Of a stretch of DNA of 64,000 bases, positions 43,754 through 53,563 are shown piece by piece. The first letter of the stretch is position 1; each line of letters opens with the position of its first letter. The stretch comes from a virus. Both the position numbers and the translations under genes were made by a program. The stretch spans positions 92,619 through 156,618 of the IMG/VR virus record IMGVR_UViG_3300042691_008788, one strand, 5' to 3'. The notes under the pieces are model-generated. The model was given only the letters and a program-made list of their open reading frames with translations. It was not told the origin of the DNA and ran no database searches.

Positions 43754-43924
43754 TCAAGTTCTCTTTGCTATGATTTCTTCTACTAGGCTCTTTAGTCTAT
43801 TTATCTCTTCTTTGAGAGCCTCTATTTCTCGTCTCATCATTCTTTTTTCCAAAAGATCATGTGCCTTTGCTTTATTGCAAAGAAACACTGCTTTTGTTCG
43901 ATCATCTCGGATATAGTCTTTCAT
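43754..43924 (-). CDS. Small coiled-coil protein, 56 aa
   Basis: Short gene read by hand: starts MKDYIRDDRTKAVFLCNKAK and continues as a charged helix (REIEALKEEINRLKSLVEEI) to a TGA at 43754. The heptad-like spacing of Leu/Ile suggests a coiled coil. The ATG overlaps the stop of the 1751-aa gene (ATGA), and the stop lies one base before the 869-aa fibre's ATG. This tight packing supports it as a real gene. Could be a fibre chaperone (as T4 gp57A, which is a small helical protein) or a connector. That is inference from size and position. Confidence 0.7.
   Translation of the reverse strand: MKDYIRDDRTKAVFLCNKAKAHDLLEKRMMRREIEALKEEINRLKSLVEEIIAKRT
43798..43805 (-). promoter_or_regulatory. Putative late promoter GATAAATA before the fibre genes
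   Basis: GATAAATA on the minus strand, inside the 56-aa gene and 46 bases before the ATG of the 869-aa fibre. Seven of eight matches to the T4 late consensus. It would start a separate fibre transcript. The octamer codes for part of the coiled coil, so it could be a chance match. Confidence 0.35.
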
Positions 43925-46900
43925 TCAACAGCCACCACCCGAAGATTCTTAACCTTGGGGATTGAACCGCTTGATGTTGAGTACATGCAAATCTTGACTG
44001 AGAATGTATCAAATTCCTTGGTTGAGGCCATCTTGTACATTATTTCTCTGAAGTCGAACTCGGATTGTGAATTCGTGCTTTGATTTCCTGTTTGGAAAGC
44101 ATCTGTTCCATCAACGCTCATAAGTACATACTTGTCTGTGGAGTTGAATCCAGCGTTTATTCGTGAGTCTGAAACCTTTCCATAGACAGCAATGAATGTT
44201 CCTGCTGGCTTATTGAGATCAAGTATTACCTTAAGTTCTGTTGCAGATTCCCCAATAGGCAATGTCACTTTCTTGGAGATATATCTTGCTACAGAAGAAT
44301 TAGCGGCACCAGATGTCGGTGTCAATTCCTCTGTAGTGCTGTTGCTACTGTCAATCACATTCTCAACAACCACAGTATTTGTCATATCCATGTCTATCAT
44401 CGGAGATAGAAGAGTTGGTGTGACAATGCTGGTTGCCAACTTTATGTTTAGCGATCCCGTTGAGTAAACCTGATATGGCGTGGACAGAGTCATATTTCTA
44501 TTTGGAACCACCGACATCTCGGTTGGAGCCATTATCTTTGTTGTAACTGATACTCCCGATGGAGCAAACACAACTGGATTTGGTTGTATCAGATTGACAG
44601 TGGCATTATCTTCAGCACCACCATAGTAGTTTTGAAGCACTATGTCGCCAGATGGTGATGAGAATTCACATCTGTTCAAGTTAAACATCAAGTCAATATT
44701 GTTGTCTCCAGTTGGCTCAGTGTTATTCTGTGGTTTGAACAATACCCCTCCAATGAAAGTGGATGCTATTCTTTCATTGGTAAGTATGTCAAAGTCTCCA
44801 ATATTTGCAGCAAACAAGGAGTAGTCTGATGTATTGCATCGAACAAGTATTGCATACCTACCAGGTGCAAGATAAACTGGAGTTGAAAATTTGAAGTTTG
44901 TTGCTGTCGGAGTGCTACTGTTTGCAGTAACAGACGAAGGATTCTTAACAACAGTACTAAATGGAAGAACCACAGACGGATGAGGCAATCCATTCACAAC
45001 TGGATGTATCTCAACTGTAACGGGTAGAGAAGAATCCTTGGTTGCAAAGAACAGATCAACACTCTCAAGGTAAAGACCATTTGGATAGAAATTCTGACTG
45101 ATCTCAAATGTCTGTGCAAGAGGATCGATCCACTGATTGTATTTGGCTGTGTTTATGCTCTTATCGCGATAGAGGGGATTACTGACAACTTTGTTGCTGT
45201 TTGGAGTCTGTTTCCTAATATCTGGTTGTCTGATCGATGAAACGCCATAATATTCATCTTCCTTGAGGCCAGACGCTCTATATGTGGTTTCAGCAATTGT
45301 GGTTGCATTCTCAACAACATTGTTAGCATTGTCAATTACACGAAGTATCTTATTTCCAACTTCAAACATATTTGCTGGAATATCAAATACCACATTGAGT
45401 AGAGATCCGTTTGAAGAATCTGTGATAAATGGTCCAGAAGAACCGTTTACAGTGCAATACTGATTCACATTGATGTTGTCGAAGAATACATGAACCGTTG
45501 TGTTTGGCTTCATGTTGTAGACATTGAATGTGAGTGTTTTTTCCCCTCGCATCAGAGGAACAACACTCTTGTTGAGTATTGTGTTTGTGGCTACTTGCTC
45601 GTAGAACTTCTTCTTTCTAAGACGAGTTATGTAATCATATTTCTGTGTTTCGAGTGCTGTTATGAACCTATCATATCCATCAACAATAATATTCTTTTTA
45701 TCAATATTAAGTCCAGAATTCACACCTCTTGGTTTGGAAAAGAAGGATGAGTTCTTTCTATTCTCTGCATCATCAAGTTCAACTGAAATTCCAGACCAAA
45801 TACTCTCCCAATCATTCCACTGTGAACCGTGTCCATAAGATCCAAGAATGTTTCCAGACAGCCAAGCATCATTTGCATTATCATCATTATTTTTGACGAA
45901 TGGGCGTGTAGTATTGTCATACCAGTAGTCTCCATGTGGAGTTATTTTGATATTTCCTACCCAATTTGGAAGATCAAAAGGATTTGCTTTTAGAGTCGTG
46001 CTGACTTTCGTTTGGGATATAACAGGTGTTGCAAACTTGGAGAAATTATGACATAGTATGTTATCTGTGGTTAAAGTAAGACCAGCCTCTGCTGTATTAT
46101 GCCTATACTCGTATGCTTCAGAGCGGAAAGAAGATCTTAGTTCTCCTCGTTCAATGTCAATAGAACATTGGTGATTTCGATCAGATACATCGGCAATTGA
46201 ATGTCCATCAAATGTATCAGTGATAATAGCCTTCACTATAGCATCTTCGCCCGTATTTAACTTTAGATTTGCAGAGATTATTCCCAATTCAAGTTCATTG
46301 AGAACCGCATATTGCTCAAGATCATTAACTCTGTTGGATATTTCTCCAATATCCTTCATAGTAAATCGTGAGTTTCCTATACGCTCGGCCTTAACATCTG
46401 TTGGGCTAAATGTGTATGCAGGAACACTTAGAACAAACAATGTCATCGAATCTGAAATGTCTTCTGGTACAATAGGGATTTCGCTAGGAACCCCGCGCAA
46501 TATAGAAGGAATAGGTGTTTCATCATCAGCAGAAAGATTTCTTCCAATAACCAACTTGTCTATTCTCGGCACATATGCTGTATATGAAGAAGATACAGTA
46601 AACTTGTCGGGAATTATTCCGTTTGAATAGGTCACATAAGGAGAATTAGTTCCTGCAACAGATGCCACAAACCTAAAATCGATGGCAGATGATAGTTGTA
46701 TTGATTGTCCCGATGTCGGACTTGTGTATACTGGAATATTTTCATACGATATTCCACGATACGATTCGACTGTGAGTGGACCATATCCAGTGTGTTCAAA
46801 GTAACTGTAGTTTACATTTATTGTAAATGTCGTATTGGCTTTGTATGTTGACAGATACTCTGGCTTAATATAAAGTTTTGATAGTTCATACTTCTGATCA

Positions 46901-49176
46901 GTCTGACCATTATCGAATATGAATCTATCGGAAATGTCTACTCCCGAACCATCTGTTATGCTGTTTATCTTCCACACATCAGATTTATTCAAGTTGAAGT
47001 AAATCTCATATGGAGTTCCAGCAGAATTTGTCTTTATCACTCGCCTAAATGTGCTTAGATTTGCAGTATTGTTGTTTATGACTTCAGATGTATCGGTGGA
47101 AGTCTTTACACGCATCTTTCCAATCATCTCTTGGTCTTGGGTTGTTATGATGCCAATGCTACGATGCTTTGCCTTTCCTACAAGGTAGTATCCACCATTT
47201 GGTAGATTTGATGTGAATTTTACCTTGTCGCCGTCTGCACTCAATATTGCCGTGACTTTCAATGCACCCACAGGTACCGCTGTATTATCTCCAACAATCT
47301 TAACCATACTATTTGCGGGAAGACTTTGATTTCCCGAAGAAGCAACAATGTAATATCCATCAGTTATGTCTAGTGGAATATTGACTCCATTTGGAGTCGT
47401 GCCATTAGCAAGACACCAGTTGAAATCCACGCCCTTGTTCAAAAGAACTTCAGGCTGCGCCGTTGTATTTGCGTTTACCTGAAATCCAACAAACACAGGA
47501 TGTGTATATGCTAGTTCATCTATGTTCTTTATTACGGTAGATGCTGCTGACCCATTTGCTCTGTAAATCAATGATCTGCTATCAGAATCAAAACTATTGA
47601 CTTTGTTAATAGTAGCAACTAGAGTATTGGTGTTAAAAGTGATTCCTACTGCAAGTGTATCTGGCGTGACCGTAAATAGTGGGGTGGAAACTCTCGTATC
47701 TTCGTTATACAGATATAAACTTGATTGTGCAATGGCGGCAAGAACAGCATTATTGCTATCTCCCGTTATCGATGAACTCAAGTTGTCTATTTCTAAGAAA
47801 TGAACCTTGAAGTCTATTGTTCCATTTGATTGTGTGCTTATCTGAGTATTTGACTGCTCTGGTTCTACTTTGCCAACATAGCCAGTGAAATAAGCCTTGG
47901 TTAGATCTGGTGGATTGAGGGTAGTGCCAGTAATGGCTTCCTTGTACAAATAGACCCTATGACCCCTACTTGACTGATTTATATTTGAGTTAAGCGTAGT
48001 AAACAAAGGCACAAGAGACGAACTAGTAGATGGGGTGTATCGGAACTTAACATAGTTTCCAAAGTAGTTCGCTATGCTTTGATCATCATAATCGAAGGTT
48101 GATCTTGCCTTGGGTATTTCAATAAAATCCTTGGACTTGCTTTCATATTCGTAACCAAACACATAGGCTTTTCCCGTCCCAACATCTGCATAAAGGGTAT
48201 TTCCGCCTGCATCTCTAAATGTTATATCGAATGGTCTTACGACATAATTGCCACTTTCATCATATGTTCTTTCTGCAAACAATTTAACTAGTTCGGAGTA
48301 CTGTGTTTCTTCATTTTTTCCGACAATCAATCCATTCTGATATCTAACAAGATCTATAAAGTCCTCACCAGACAGAGTCTCAATGAATTTCAATACAAGA
48401 TCTATCTTATAGCGATGCGCTCCAGGAGCGTTGTAGTTGTAACTTCCACTTGCTGGATCCTTTATGGTATAGTCTTCTTTGTCAGTGACTATTGTTGAAA
48501 CAACATCAAAACCCATAAAACCTGTCGGGTTTGTGAATTGTCTTATACCGTTGCTTACGGTGTATGCTGCCTCAAACTGTGCAGTAGACTTGACAAAGAA
48601 TCCATTGATATAGTAGATACCATCGTTAACTCCAACAACCTTGCAGACTCCCGTATGTGTTGCAGAGGCTTCTGTTTCGGTATTTGTTGGTATGCTTATG
48701 GCAACAGTCTTGTCTGGGTTGGTGCATTCAAGGGTTACTCCAGCCGCAAACTGTGAGCCAGAAAGGTAACTTACTACAGCAATTCCATATGGATCTGTTT
48801 CTCCATAAGACTCCTTGTAGTCAATTACCTTTGCCTTTACCTGAATATCACCATTTCCATTCCTTTGTATTAGACTATAACCAACAATATCAGACGGGGA
48901 AATGGTAAATATTGGTGCCGAATAAGTAGATGGTTTGATTCGGACAAAGTTCAAGGTCTGAGTGGATATTTCACCCCCAAGTATTTTGCTTCCATCCTTG
49001 AAAATATGATTTCCAAATCGCTCAATCTGATTCTGTAGGATGGTCTGCAACTGCGTCAGTTCTCTGGACTGAACGGAGTAGCCAGGTCTAAACAGCATTC
49101 TGAGGAACTTTTTGTCCTCATTAAAGTCATCGTAATATGGATTGATATTGAACAGCGAGGGGTCGTAAGAAGGCAT
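43921..49176 (-). CDS. Giant baseplate/fibre structural protein with DUF4815-type N-terminus, 1751 aa
   Basis: Opens SLFNINPYYDDFNEDKKFLR, then LFRPGYSVQSRELTQLQTIL and QNQIERFGNHIFKDGSKILG. This is the hallmark of the DUF4815 proteins of cyanophage-type myoviruses, which sit in the virion near the baseplate. The long remainder is beta-rich. Residues about 1330-1530 include a block with ATKDSSLPVTVEIHPVVNG and GRYAILVRCNTSDYSLFAAN, typical of the same family. It occupies the place of T4 genes 9-11 after gp8, so it probably connects fibres to the baseplate. That role is inference. The stop overlaps the start of the 56-aa coiled-coil gene. Confidence 0.85.
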   Translation of the reverse strand: MPSYDPSLFNINPYYDDFNEDKKFLRMLFRPGYSVQSRELTQLQTILQNQIERFGNHIFKDGSKILGGEISTQTLNFVRIKPSTYSAPIFTISPSDIVGYSLIQRNGNGDIQVKAKVIDYKESYGETDPYGIAVVSYLSGSQFAAGVTLECTNPDKTVAISIPTNTETEASATHTGVCKVVGVNDGIYYINGFFVKSTAQFEAAYTVSNGIRQFTNPTGFMGFDVVSTIVTDKEDYTIKDPASGSYNYNAPGAHRYKIDLVLKFIETLSGEDFIDLVRYQNGLIVGKNEETQYSELVKLFAERTYDESGNYVVRPFDITFRDAGGNTLYADVGTGKAYVFGYEYESKSKDFIEIPKARSTFDYDDQSIANYFGNYVKFRYTPSTSSSLVPLFTTLNSNINQSSRGHRVYLYKEAITGTTLNPPDLTKAYFTGYVGKVEPEQSNTQISTQSNGTIDFKVHFLEIDNLSSSITGDSNNAVLAAIAQSSLYLYNEDTRVSTPLFTVTPDTLAVGITFNTNTLVATINKVNSFDSDSRSLIYRANGSAASTVIKNIDELAYTHPVFVGFQVNANTTAQPEVLLNKGVDFNWCLANGTTPNGVNIPLDITDGYYIVASSGNQSLPANSMVKIVGDNTAVPVGALKVTAILSADGDKVKFTSNLPNGGYYLVGKAKHRSIGIITTQDQEMIGKMRVKTSTDTSEVINNNTANLSTFRRVIKTNSAGTPYEIYFNLNKSDVWKINSITDGSGVDISDRFIFDNGQTDQKYELSKLYIKPEYLSTYKANTTFTINVNYSYFEHTGYGPLTVESYRGISYENIPVYTSPTSGQSIQLSSAIDFRFVASVAGTNSPYVTYSNGIIPDKFTVSSSYTAYVPRIDKLVIGRNLSADDETPIPSILRGVPSEIPIVPEDISDSMTLFVLSVPAYTFSPTDVKAERIGNSRFTMKDIGEISNRVNDLEQYAVLNELELGIISANLKLNTGEDAIVKAIITDTFDGHSIADVSDRNHQCSIDIERGELRSSFRSEAYEYRHNTAEAGLTLTTDNILCHNFSKFATPVISQTKVSTTLKANPFDLPNWVGNIKITPHGDYWYDNTTRPFVKNNDDNANDAWLSGNILGSYGHGSQWNDWESIWSGISVELDDAENRKNSSFFSKPRGVNSGLNIDKKNIIVDGYDRFITALETQKYDYITRLRKKKFYEQVATNTILNKSVVPLMRGEKTLTFNVYNMKPNTTVHVFFDNINVNQYCTVNGSSGPFITDSSNGSLLNVVFDIPANMFEVGNKILRVIDNANNVVENATTIAETTYRASGLKEDEYYGVSSIRQPDIRKQTPNSNKVVSNPLYRDKSINTAKYNQWIDPLAQTFEISQNFYPNGLYLESVDLFFATKDSSLPVTVEIHPVVNGLPHPSVVLPFSTVVKNPSSVTANSSTPTATNFKFSTPVYLAPGRYAILVRCNTSDYSLFAANIGDFDILTNERIASTFIGGVLFKPQNNTEPTGDNNIDLMFNLNRCEFSSPSGDIVLQNYYGGAEDNATVNLIQPNPVVFAPSGVSVTTKIMAPTEMSVVPNRNMTLSTPYQVYSTGSLNIKLATSIVTPTLLSPMIDMDMTNTVVVENVIDSSNSTTEELTPTSGAANSSVARYISKKVTLPIGESATELKVILDLNKPAGTFIAVYGKVSDSRINAGFNSTDKYVLMSVDGTDAFQTGNQSTNSQSEFDFREIMYKMASTKEFDTFSVKICMYSTSSGSIPKVKNLRVVAVE

Positions 49177-49188
49177 CTACTCTTGCTC

Positions 49189-51549
49189 CTAGAAACCAAT
49201 CACGATCTTGAACTCTTCGGCTTGTTCGTAATTTCTAACGATTGGTCTTACATTTTCTATGTATAACAAATCTCCAGAACCTATTTCGATATCCGAATTG
49301 GTAATAGAGTTTATATTGGCGGCTATGCTGGCTTCTGCGGTCGATCCGTAGGCCGAATAGAACAATGGATCACTACTGTTGAAAGAACCTTTTACATCAG
49401 TAAGGCTTAATGTTCCAGTGTTGCCAAGTCCACCAGTTACGGCAAAATCAACAACCGTTCCCGTCACCTTTTTCAAAGTTGTGGAATTGGTCTGTGAAAC
49501 AATGCCATCTATAGCGTCACCAGAAACAAGTATTTTATCTGTAAATGGCGAAGATGTAGTAACGAGTGTCAATCGTGTGGTCAGGTTGTATTCTCCTACA
49601 TCTGTTATTTCCACTCTGTCCAACTGAGTAGATGCTATTCTTCCGTAGTTTTCATCTCTCAATCCTCCCGTAGACCCAAACACAAGGAACGCACTTCCAC
49701 TTGTCAGTCCGAGCGAGAATTGCCCAACCTTTTCTCCAAACTCCTCATCAACATCAATTATGTACGAACTTGGAAGAGTAGAACCTGTTGTGAAGAATAT
49801 TGACTTGCCCTCTACAAAGGCTCCATTGGTACAGTTCAACAATACACTTCCTTCACTCATGTCAAACGAAACCACCGTTCCAGAAGCAGACAAGGTCAAC
49901 CCAGTGATTCCCGAATATTGGAATGCACTGTCTCCCGTGACAAAAGACCCAGAGAATGTTAGACCAAAATAAACGCGACTTCTCAACGATGCTTCATCTG
50001 AGAATCTGAAGTTACCAACAACATCAACAAGATTTACCTGATGGAATTCTGAACCTGGAATCCTCTCTGATCCAACAATACGACCATTTGCCAATGATTC
50101 TTTGCCGATAAGGTAATTACCAACTACAAAAGTACCAGCATTGTATTCATCTCTGGTTCTGTATATTGAAGTCTTGTTAGGCTCTTTCTTTATCAGCAAC
50201 TTGAGTACCACATCTTCTTCTACGCCAGCAAGGGTAAGACCGCCATAAAGATACGGATTCTTGATTATTCCAAACTGCCTATAGTCATTTCTTGTTGATA
50301 TCTTGCCGCCCTCTGTCCCATCAACTTCCATGATGATCATGAGATCGGATCCACCAAATTCCTTTATGGCATCAGCACCATGGCCTTGGGGGGTTGATAG
50401 TTCCGTTGAAATGGAATTATTGAGAGCCTGAACACCAGATCCAATAGTTACACTTGAACTTTCTGTGGTTATTCTTGGTCTTGCATATGTGTAGTTCTTG
50501 CCTGGATTAATCACAGACATAGTGACCACTTTCTTTGCATTGGTGGTATTGGGAACAACAACTGCATCCTGACCATCACCATCGACTACAACATATGGAA
50601 CTATCTTGAATTGTGACTTGTTTTCTGATTCTGCTATTTCAAGACTGCGGGTTAGAGATGGATAGACATTCGCATAGTAGTAACTCGCACCAGCATTCCC
50701 ATTCTTATAAAAATTCAATATTCTGAAATATTGACCCACTCCAGCACCTTCGGAGACATAAAGACCATATCCATCCCAATAAGAACTACCGATTGTTGCG
50801 CTCTCTTGTGAAGCATCAAATGCGATATAAGACGATCCCGCCACATTCGGAGTTATTCCCTGTGTTGATAAGAATGAGTTGTATGCTTCCGTCACATATC
50901 TTTTTGCTGAAGATATCTTTGAAAATGTGGGGCTTAGAGAAGCGGTAATCGAAACGGAATCTATTGAACCTGGTCTTGCCCTCTGTTGAACTAACTTTTG
51001 CTCCACCCGATCTTTATCTGTAACCGATGCAAGATACACGGGAATATACTCTTCTGTTATAAAACCCAAATAATCTTCGGGTACAGAATAGATGTACTTC
51101 CACTTATATCCGTCACCAGTTGTTATGATGTCGGACGATTTACCCGTTGGCATTATATCCGATGTCCCATCGGCATACATGCACTTGTAGACATTGTATT
51201 CACTGGTCATCACATAGTATGTTTTTCCAGCCATGTCTTTTGTTTCGGTATACGCATCATATACTTCACCAGCAGTCCAATTGACACGCGGAATCACTAT
51301 CCGCATGTTGTCTGGTTGAATCCTCTTGATGAACAAAATGTTCCTGAATGTGTCGTATACATTTCTTGATGATTCACCCACTGATGGCGGAACTGTATCA
51401 CTCTCTACAACAGTCGTGGTTTCTGCATTGTCCGTATATGGAGTGGCTCTGCTTACAAAAAGATAATAGTTTTCTTGTGTTGTAAGACCACTCTTGATCA
51501 TCTGAACAAGATCTGTCTTCAGTAGGGTTTTGAGAGCGTTGTTTGCCAT
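49189..51549 (-). CDS. 8: gp8-like baseplate wedge protein, extended (786 aa)
   Basis: Wedge subunit of the baseplate. T4 gp8 has 334 aa, so this is more than twice as long. N-terminal part matches the T4 pattern: YYLFVSRATPYTDN, MRIVIPRVNWTAGEVYDAY, YNVYKCMYADGTSDIMPTGK and GDGYKWKYIYSVPEDYLGF, then EEYIPVYL. The C-terminus (LLYIENVRPIVRNYEQAEEF) corresponds to the T4 gp8 end with its MENRPPI motif. The additional sequence (about residues 330-740) is Gly/Ser/Thr-rich beta repeats inserted between the two halves. The gene order 6, 7-like, 8 supports the call. Confidence 0.88.
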   Translation of the reverse strand: MANNALKTLLKTDLVQMIKSGLTTQENYYLFVSRATPYTDNAETTTVVESDTVPPSVGESSRNVYDTFRNILFIKRIQPDNMRIVIPRVNWTAGEVYDAYTETKDMAGKTYYVMTSEYNVYKCMYADGTSDIMPTGKSSDIITTGDGYKWKYIYSVPEDYLGFITEEYIPVYLASVTDKDRVEQKLVQQRARPGSIDSVSITASLSPTFSKISSAKRYVTEAYNSFLSTQGITPNVAGSSYIAFDASQESATIGSSYWDGYGLYVSEGAGVGQYFRILNFYKNGNAGASYYYANVYPSLTRSLEIAESENKSQFKIVPYVVVDGDGQDAVVVPNTTNAKKVVTMSVINPGKNYTYARPRITTESSSVTIGSGVQALNNSISTELSTPQGHGADAIKEFGGSDLMIIMEVDGTEGGKISTRNDYRQFGIIKNPYLYGGLTLAGVEEDVVLKLLIKKEPNKTSIYRTRDEYNAGTFVVGNYLIGKESLANGRIVGSERIPGSEFHQVNLVDVVGNFRFSDEASLRSRVYFGLTFSGSFVTGDSAFQYSGITGLTLSASGTVVSFDMSEGSVLLNCTNGAFVEGKSIFFTTGSTLPSSYIIDVDEEFGEKVGQFSLGLTSGSAFLVFGSTGGLRDENYGRIASTQLDRVEITDVGEYNLTTRLTLVTTSSPFTDKILVSGDAIDGIVSQTNSTTLKKVTGTVVDFAVTGGLGNTGTLSLTDVKGSFNSSDPLFYSAYGSTAEASIAANINSITNSDIEIGSGDLLYIENVRPIVRNYEQAEEFKIVIGF

Positions 51550-51550
51550 A

Positions 51551-53563
51551 TTAGAAGTTCGGTGAGGTTAGAGTTGTGCTTTCGATCAGACCATACTGAT
51601 TGTCATCGCCAGTGGTTCCTTCGTATGGACCACTGTTTGGATTTGAATGGAAGTGGTATCCTATCGGCATTCTGAAGAATGGGTTCAATGCAACGGATCC
51701 AAATGATGCTCCTAGTCCAGTACCACCACCCAATGGTCCTGTTAGACCCTTTATTCCTCTGATATTCGGGTGGTGATAAACTCTCCAATAAGCATAACTG
51801 AATCCCTGTGCTTGTATGTATCCCTCTATACTACCGCTTGATCCAAGAGGAAGTCCTTGCGGGTCATGGGTTTGTCCCGCTGATGTTTCGGGGACAATGC
51901 CAATGCCATATAGAACTCTTTGTATCGTTGCCGTGTAACCAGTGGCATTGCTGTCTATGAGGGTGAATGTTATACCCTCAACAAATCCACCGCCAGTTAT
52001 GCTTGCTGATGTAGTGTCAAAATCTATCTGCTTTAGATAGAAAGCACCTTGTGTAGCACCGACTCGCTGAAACTCAAAGACACTGGCTGATATCAGATTT
52101 CCATTAGATCCACTTGCCGCAATAGTTGACCATGTTACGCCGCCATTGAATGTAAAACCAACTGGAGTGACGAGTAGTTTTCCACCACTTTGGCCGTATG
52201 CTTGGTATGAACTGAATGAATTTCCTCGGGGGTTGAATCCATTGACATACTTGTTGTATAGATCGGCGGTTGTGCCAATTCTATATGGTGTATAGTGACC
52301 AATGAAAGGAAGTTCATATCTCTGCATCTCGGAATGAAATGGAAGAGAATCTACTATGTCACGCTTGATGAGAACATCACCGAACATCTTGAATCCCGCA
52401 GGATGCACCAACTTCTTGTATATTTCTTTATAGGTAAGAAATGGTACTTCGCTGCGTAGAGCATATGCAAACTCCTGATAGTAGTCGGCATCATACAGTT
52501 TCTTGTTTGAACTAAGTTTTCCGCTGTTGGTGGCGAAGTATCCTGGATAGGATGTCACGGCTCCAATCGTGACATTTACTCTAGCAAGTCCGTTTCCTGT
52601 ATTCGATGCTATTGATATTGTTGGTGTCTGATCGTAACCAATTCCAGAATCGATTATCTGTACTCCCGTGATCTTACCGTTTTCCTTCACCGAGTCTATT
52701 GCCAACTCAAGCCCAAATCCATTGTAAGATGTAGAACTTGTAACAACATCGCTTCTGGAATATCTAAGGCCACCATCAACTATTTCATATCCACTTATTA
52801 CAGGATAGACACGCTCCAGCAGCCTTCCACTTGATGTATCAACATAGACATCCAGATTCGGTAAGAATGTGCCAAACTTATTCTTGATGAATATTTCGTT
52901 GATATCATAGTATTCTTTGCGATACTGAATGACATCGGCAACTTCTGCGTATGCAATGACATCACCATTCAATGGATTGATCTGAACAACTTGATGACCA
53001 GCCATCTGAAAATTGGCAGTTCCTCCAGTGTTGGTTGTCTTCAGAGAAAACTTTTCTATCCATCTTCCATCAGATGCCTTCAGAACATCATTACCAGGAT
53101 AATAAACCTCGGATGCCGCGTTGTAGATCAGTCTGAAAAGAAACTTGAAAGACTTTTCTGTTCCTTTTGCTCCATAAAAGTTTCTTGCATTCTTGAGAAA
53201 ATTGGCCTCACTAACGATATTTCCAGTTGAATCTGTAGCCAACTGCAATGGAAAGTTCTTTAGATACATTTCTCTGAAATCAAGGACAAATAAACCGATG
53301 GTTGTGTCTACATCGGTCATATCCATAAAACTATCGATGATACCAAATGGATTTAGATTCCTTTCCATCCACTCGTAATATGCTTCAACAAAACTTCTGA
53401 AACCCTCATGATCTCTGTTTATAAAGTCTGGAACCTGATCAACAATCAGATTGCTCGGTCCAAATCTTTTTATAGTTCGGGGAGACTCCTCTGAAAGAGC
53501 AAGAGTTGCCGCTGGTGCGGCTGCTCCTGTTCCAGTATTGAGAAGTAGGGGTATATTTGCCAT
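51551..53563 (-). CDS. 7: gp7-like baseplate wedge protein, 670 aa
   Basis: Lies between gp6 and gp8, where T4 has gene 7 (1032 aa). Seen: VDQVPDFINRDHEGFRSFVE, AYYEWMERNLNPFG, DVDTTIGLFVLDFREMYLKN and NARNFYGAKGTEKSFKFLFR. This is a pattern I know from wedge proteins of T4-like environmental phages. Later come PVISGYEIVDGGLRYSRSD and HPAGFKMFGDVLIKRDI near residue 400. The last 200 residues are Gly-rich and beta-like. Symbol by synteny: sequence similarity to T4 gp7 itself was not established. Ribosome sites are weak and overlap with gp6 stop codon context. Confidence 0.7.
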   Translation of the reverse strand: MANIPLLLNTGTGAAAPAATLALSEESPRTIKRFGPSNLIVDQVPDFINRDHEGFRSFVEAYYEWMERNLNPFGIIDSFMDMTDVDTTIGLFVLDFREMYLKNFPLQLATDSTGNIVSEANFLKNARNFYGAKGTEKSFKFLFRLIYNAASEVYYPGNDVLKASDGRWIEKFSLKTTNTGGTANFQMAGHQVVQINPLNGDVIAYAEVADVIQYRKEYYDINEIFIKNKFGTFLPNLDVYVDTSSGRLLERVYPVISGYEIVDGGLRYSRSDVVTSSTSYNGFGLELAIDSVKENGKITGVQIIDSGIGYDQTPTISIASNTGNGLARVNVTIGAVTSYPGYFATNSGKLSSNKKLYDADYYQEFAYALRSEVPFLTYKEIYKKLVHPAGFKMFGDVLIKRDIVDSLPFHSEMQRYELPFIGHYTPYRIGTTADLYNKYVNGFNPRGNSFSSYQAYGQSGGKLLVTPVGFTFNGGVTWSTIAASGSNGNLISASVFEFQRVGATQGAFYLKQIDFDTTSASITGGGFVEGITFTLIDSNATGYTATIQRVLYGIGIVPETSAGQTHDPQGLPLGSSGSIEGYIQAQGFSYAYWRVYHHPNIRGIKGLTGPLGGGTGLGASFGSVALNPFFRMPIGYHFHSNPNSGPYEGTTGDDNQYGLIESTTLTSPNF

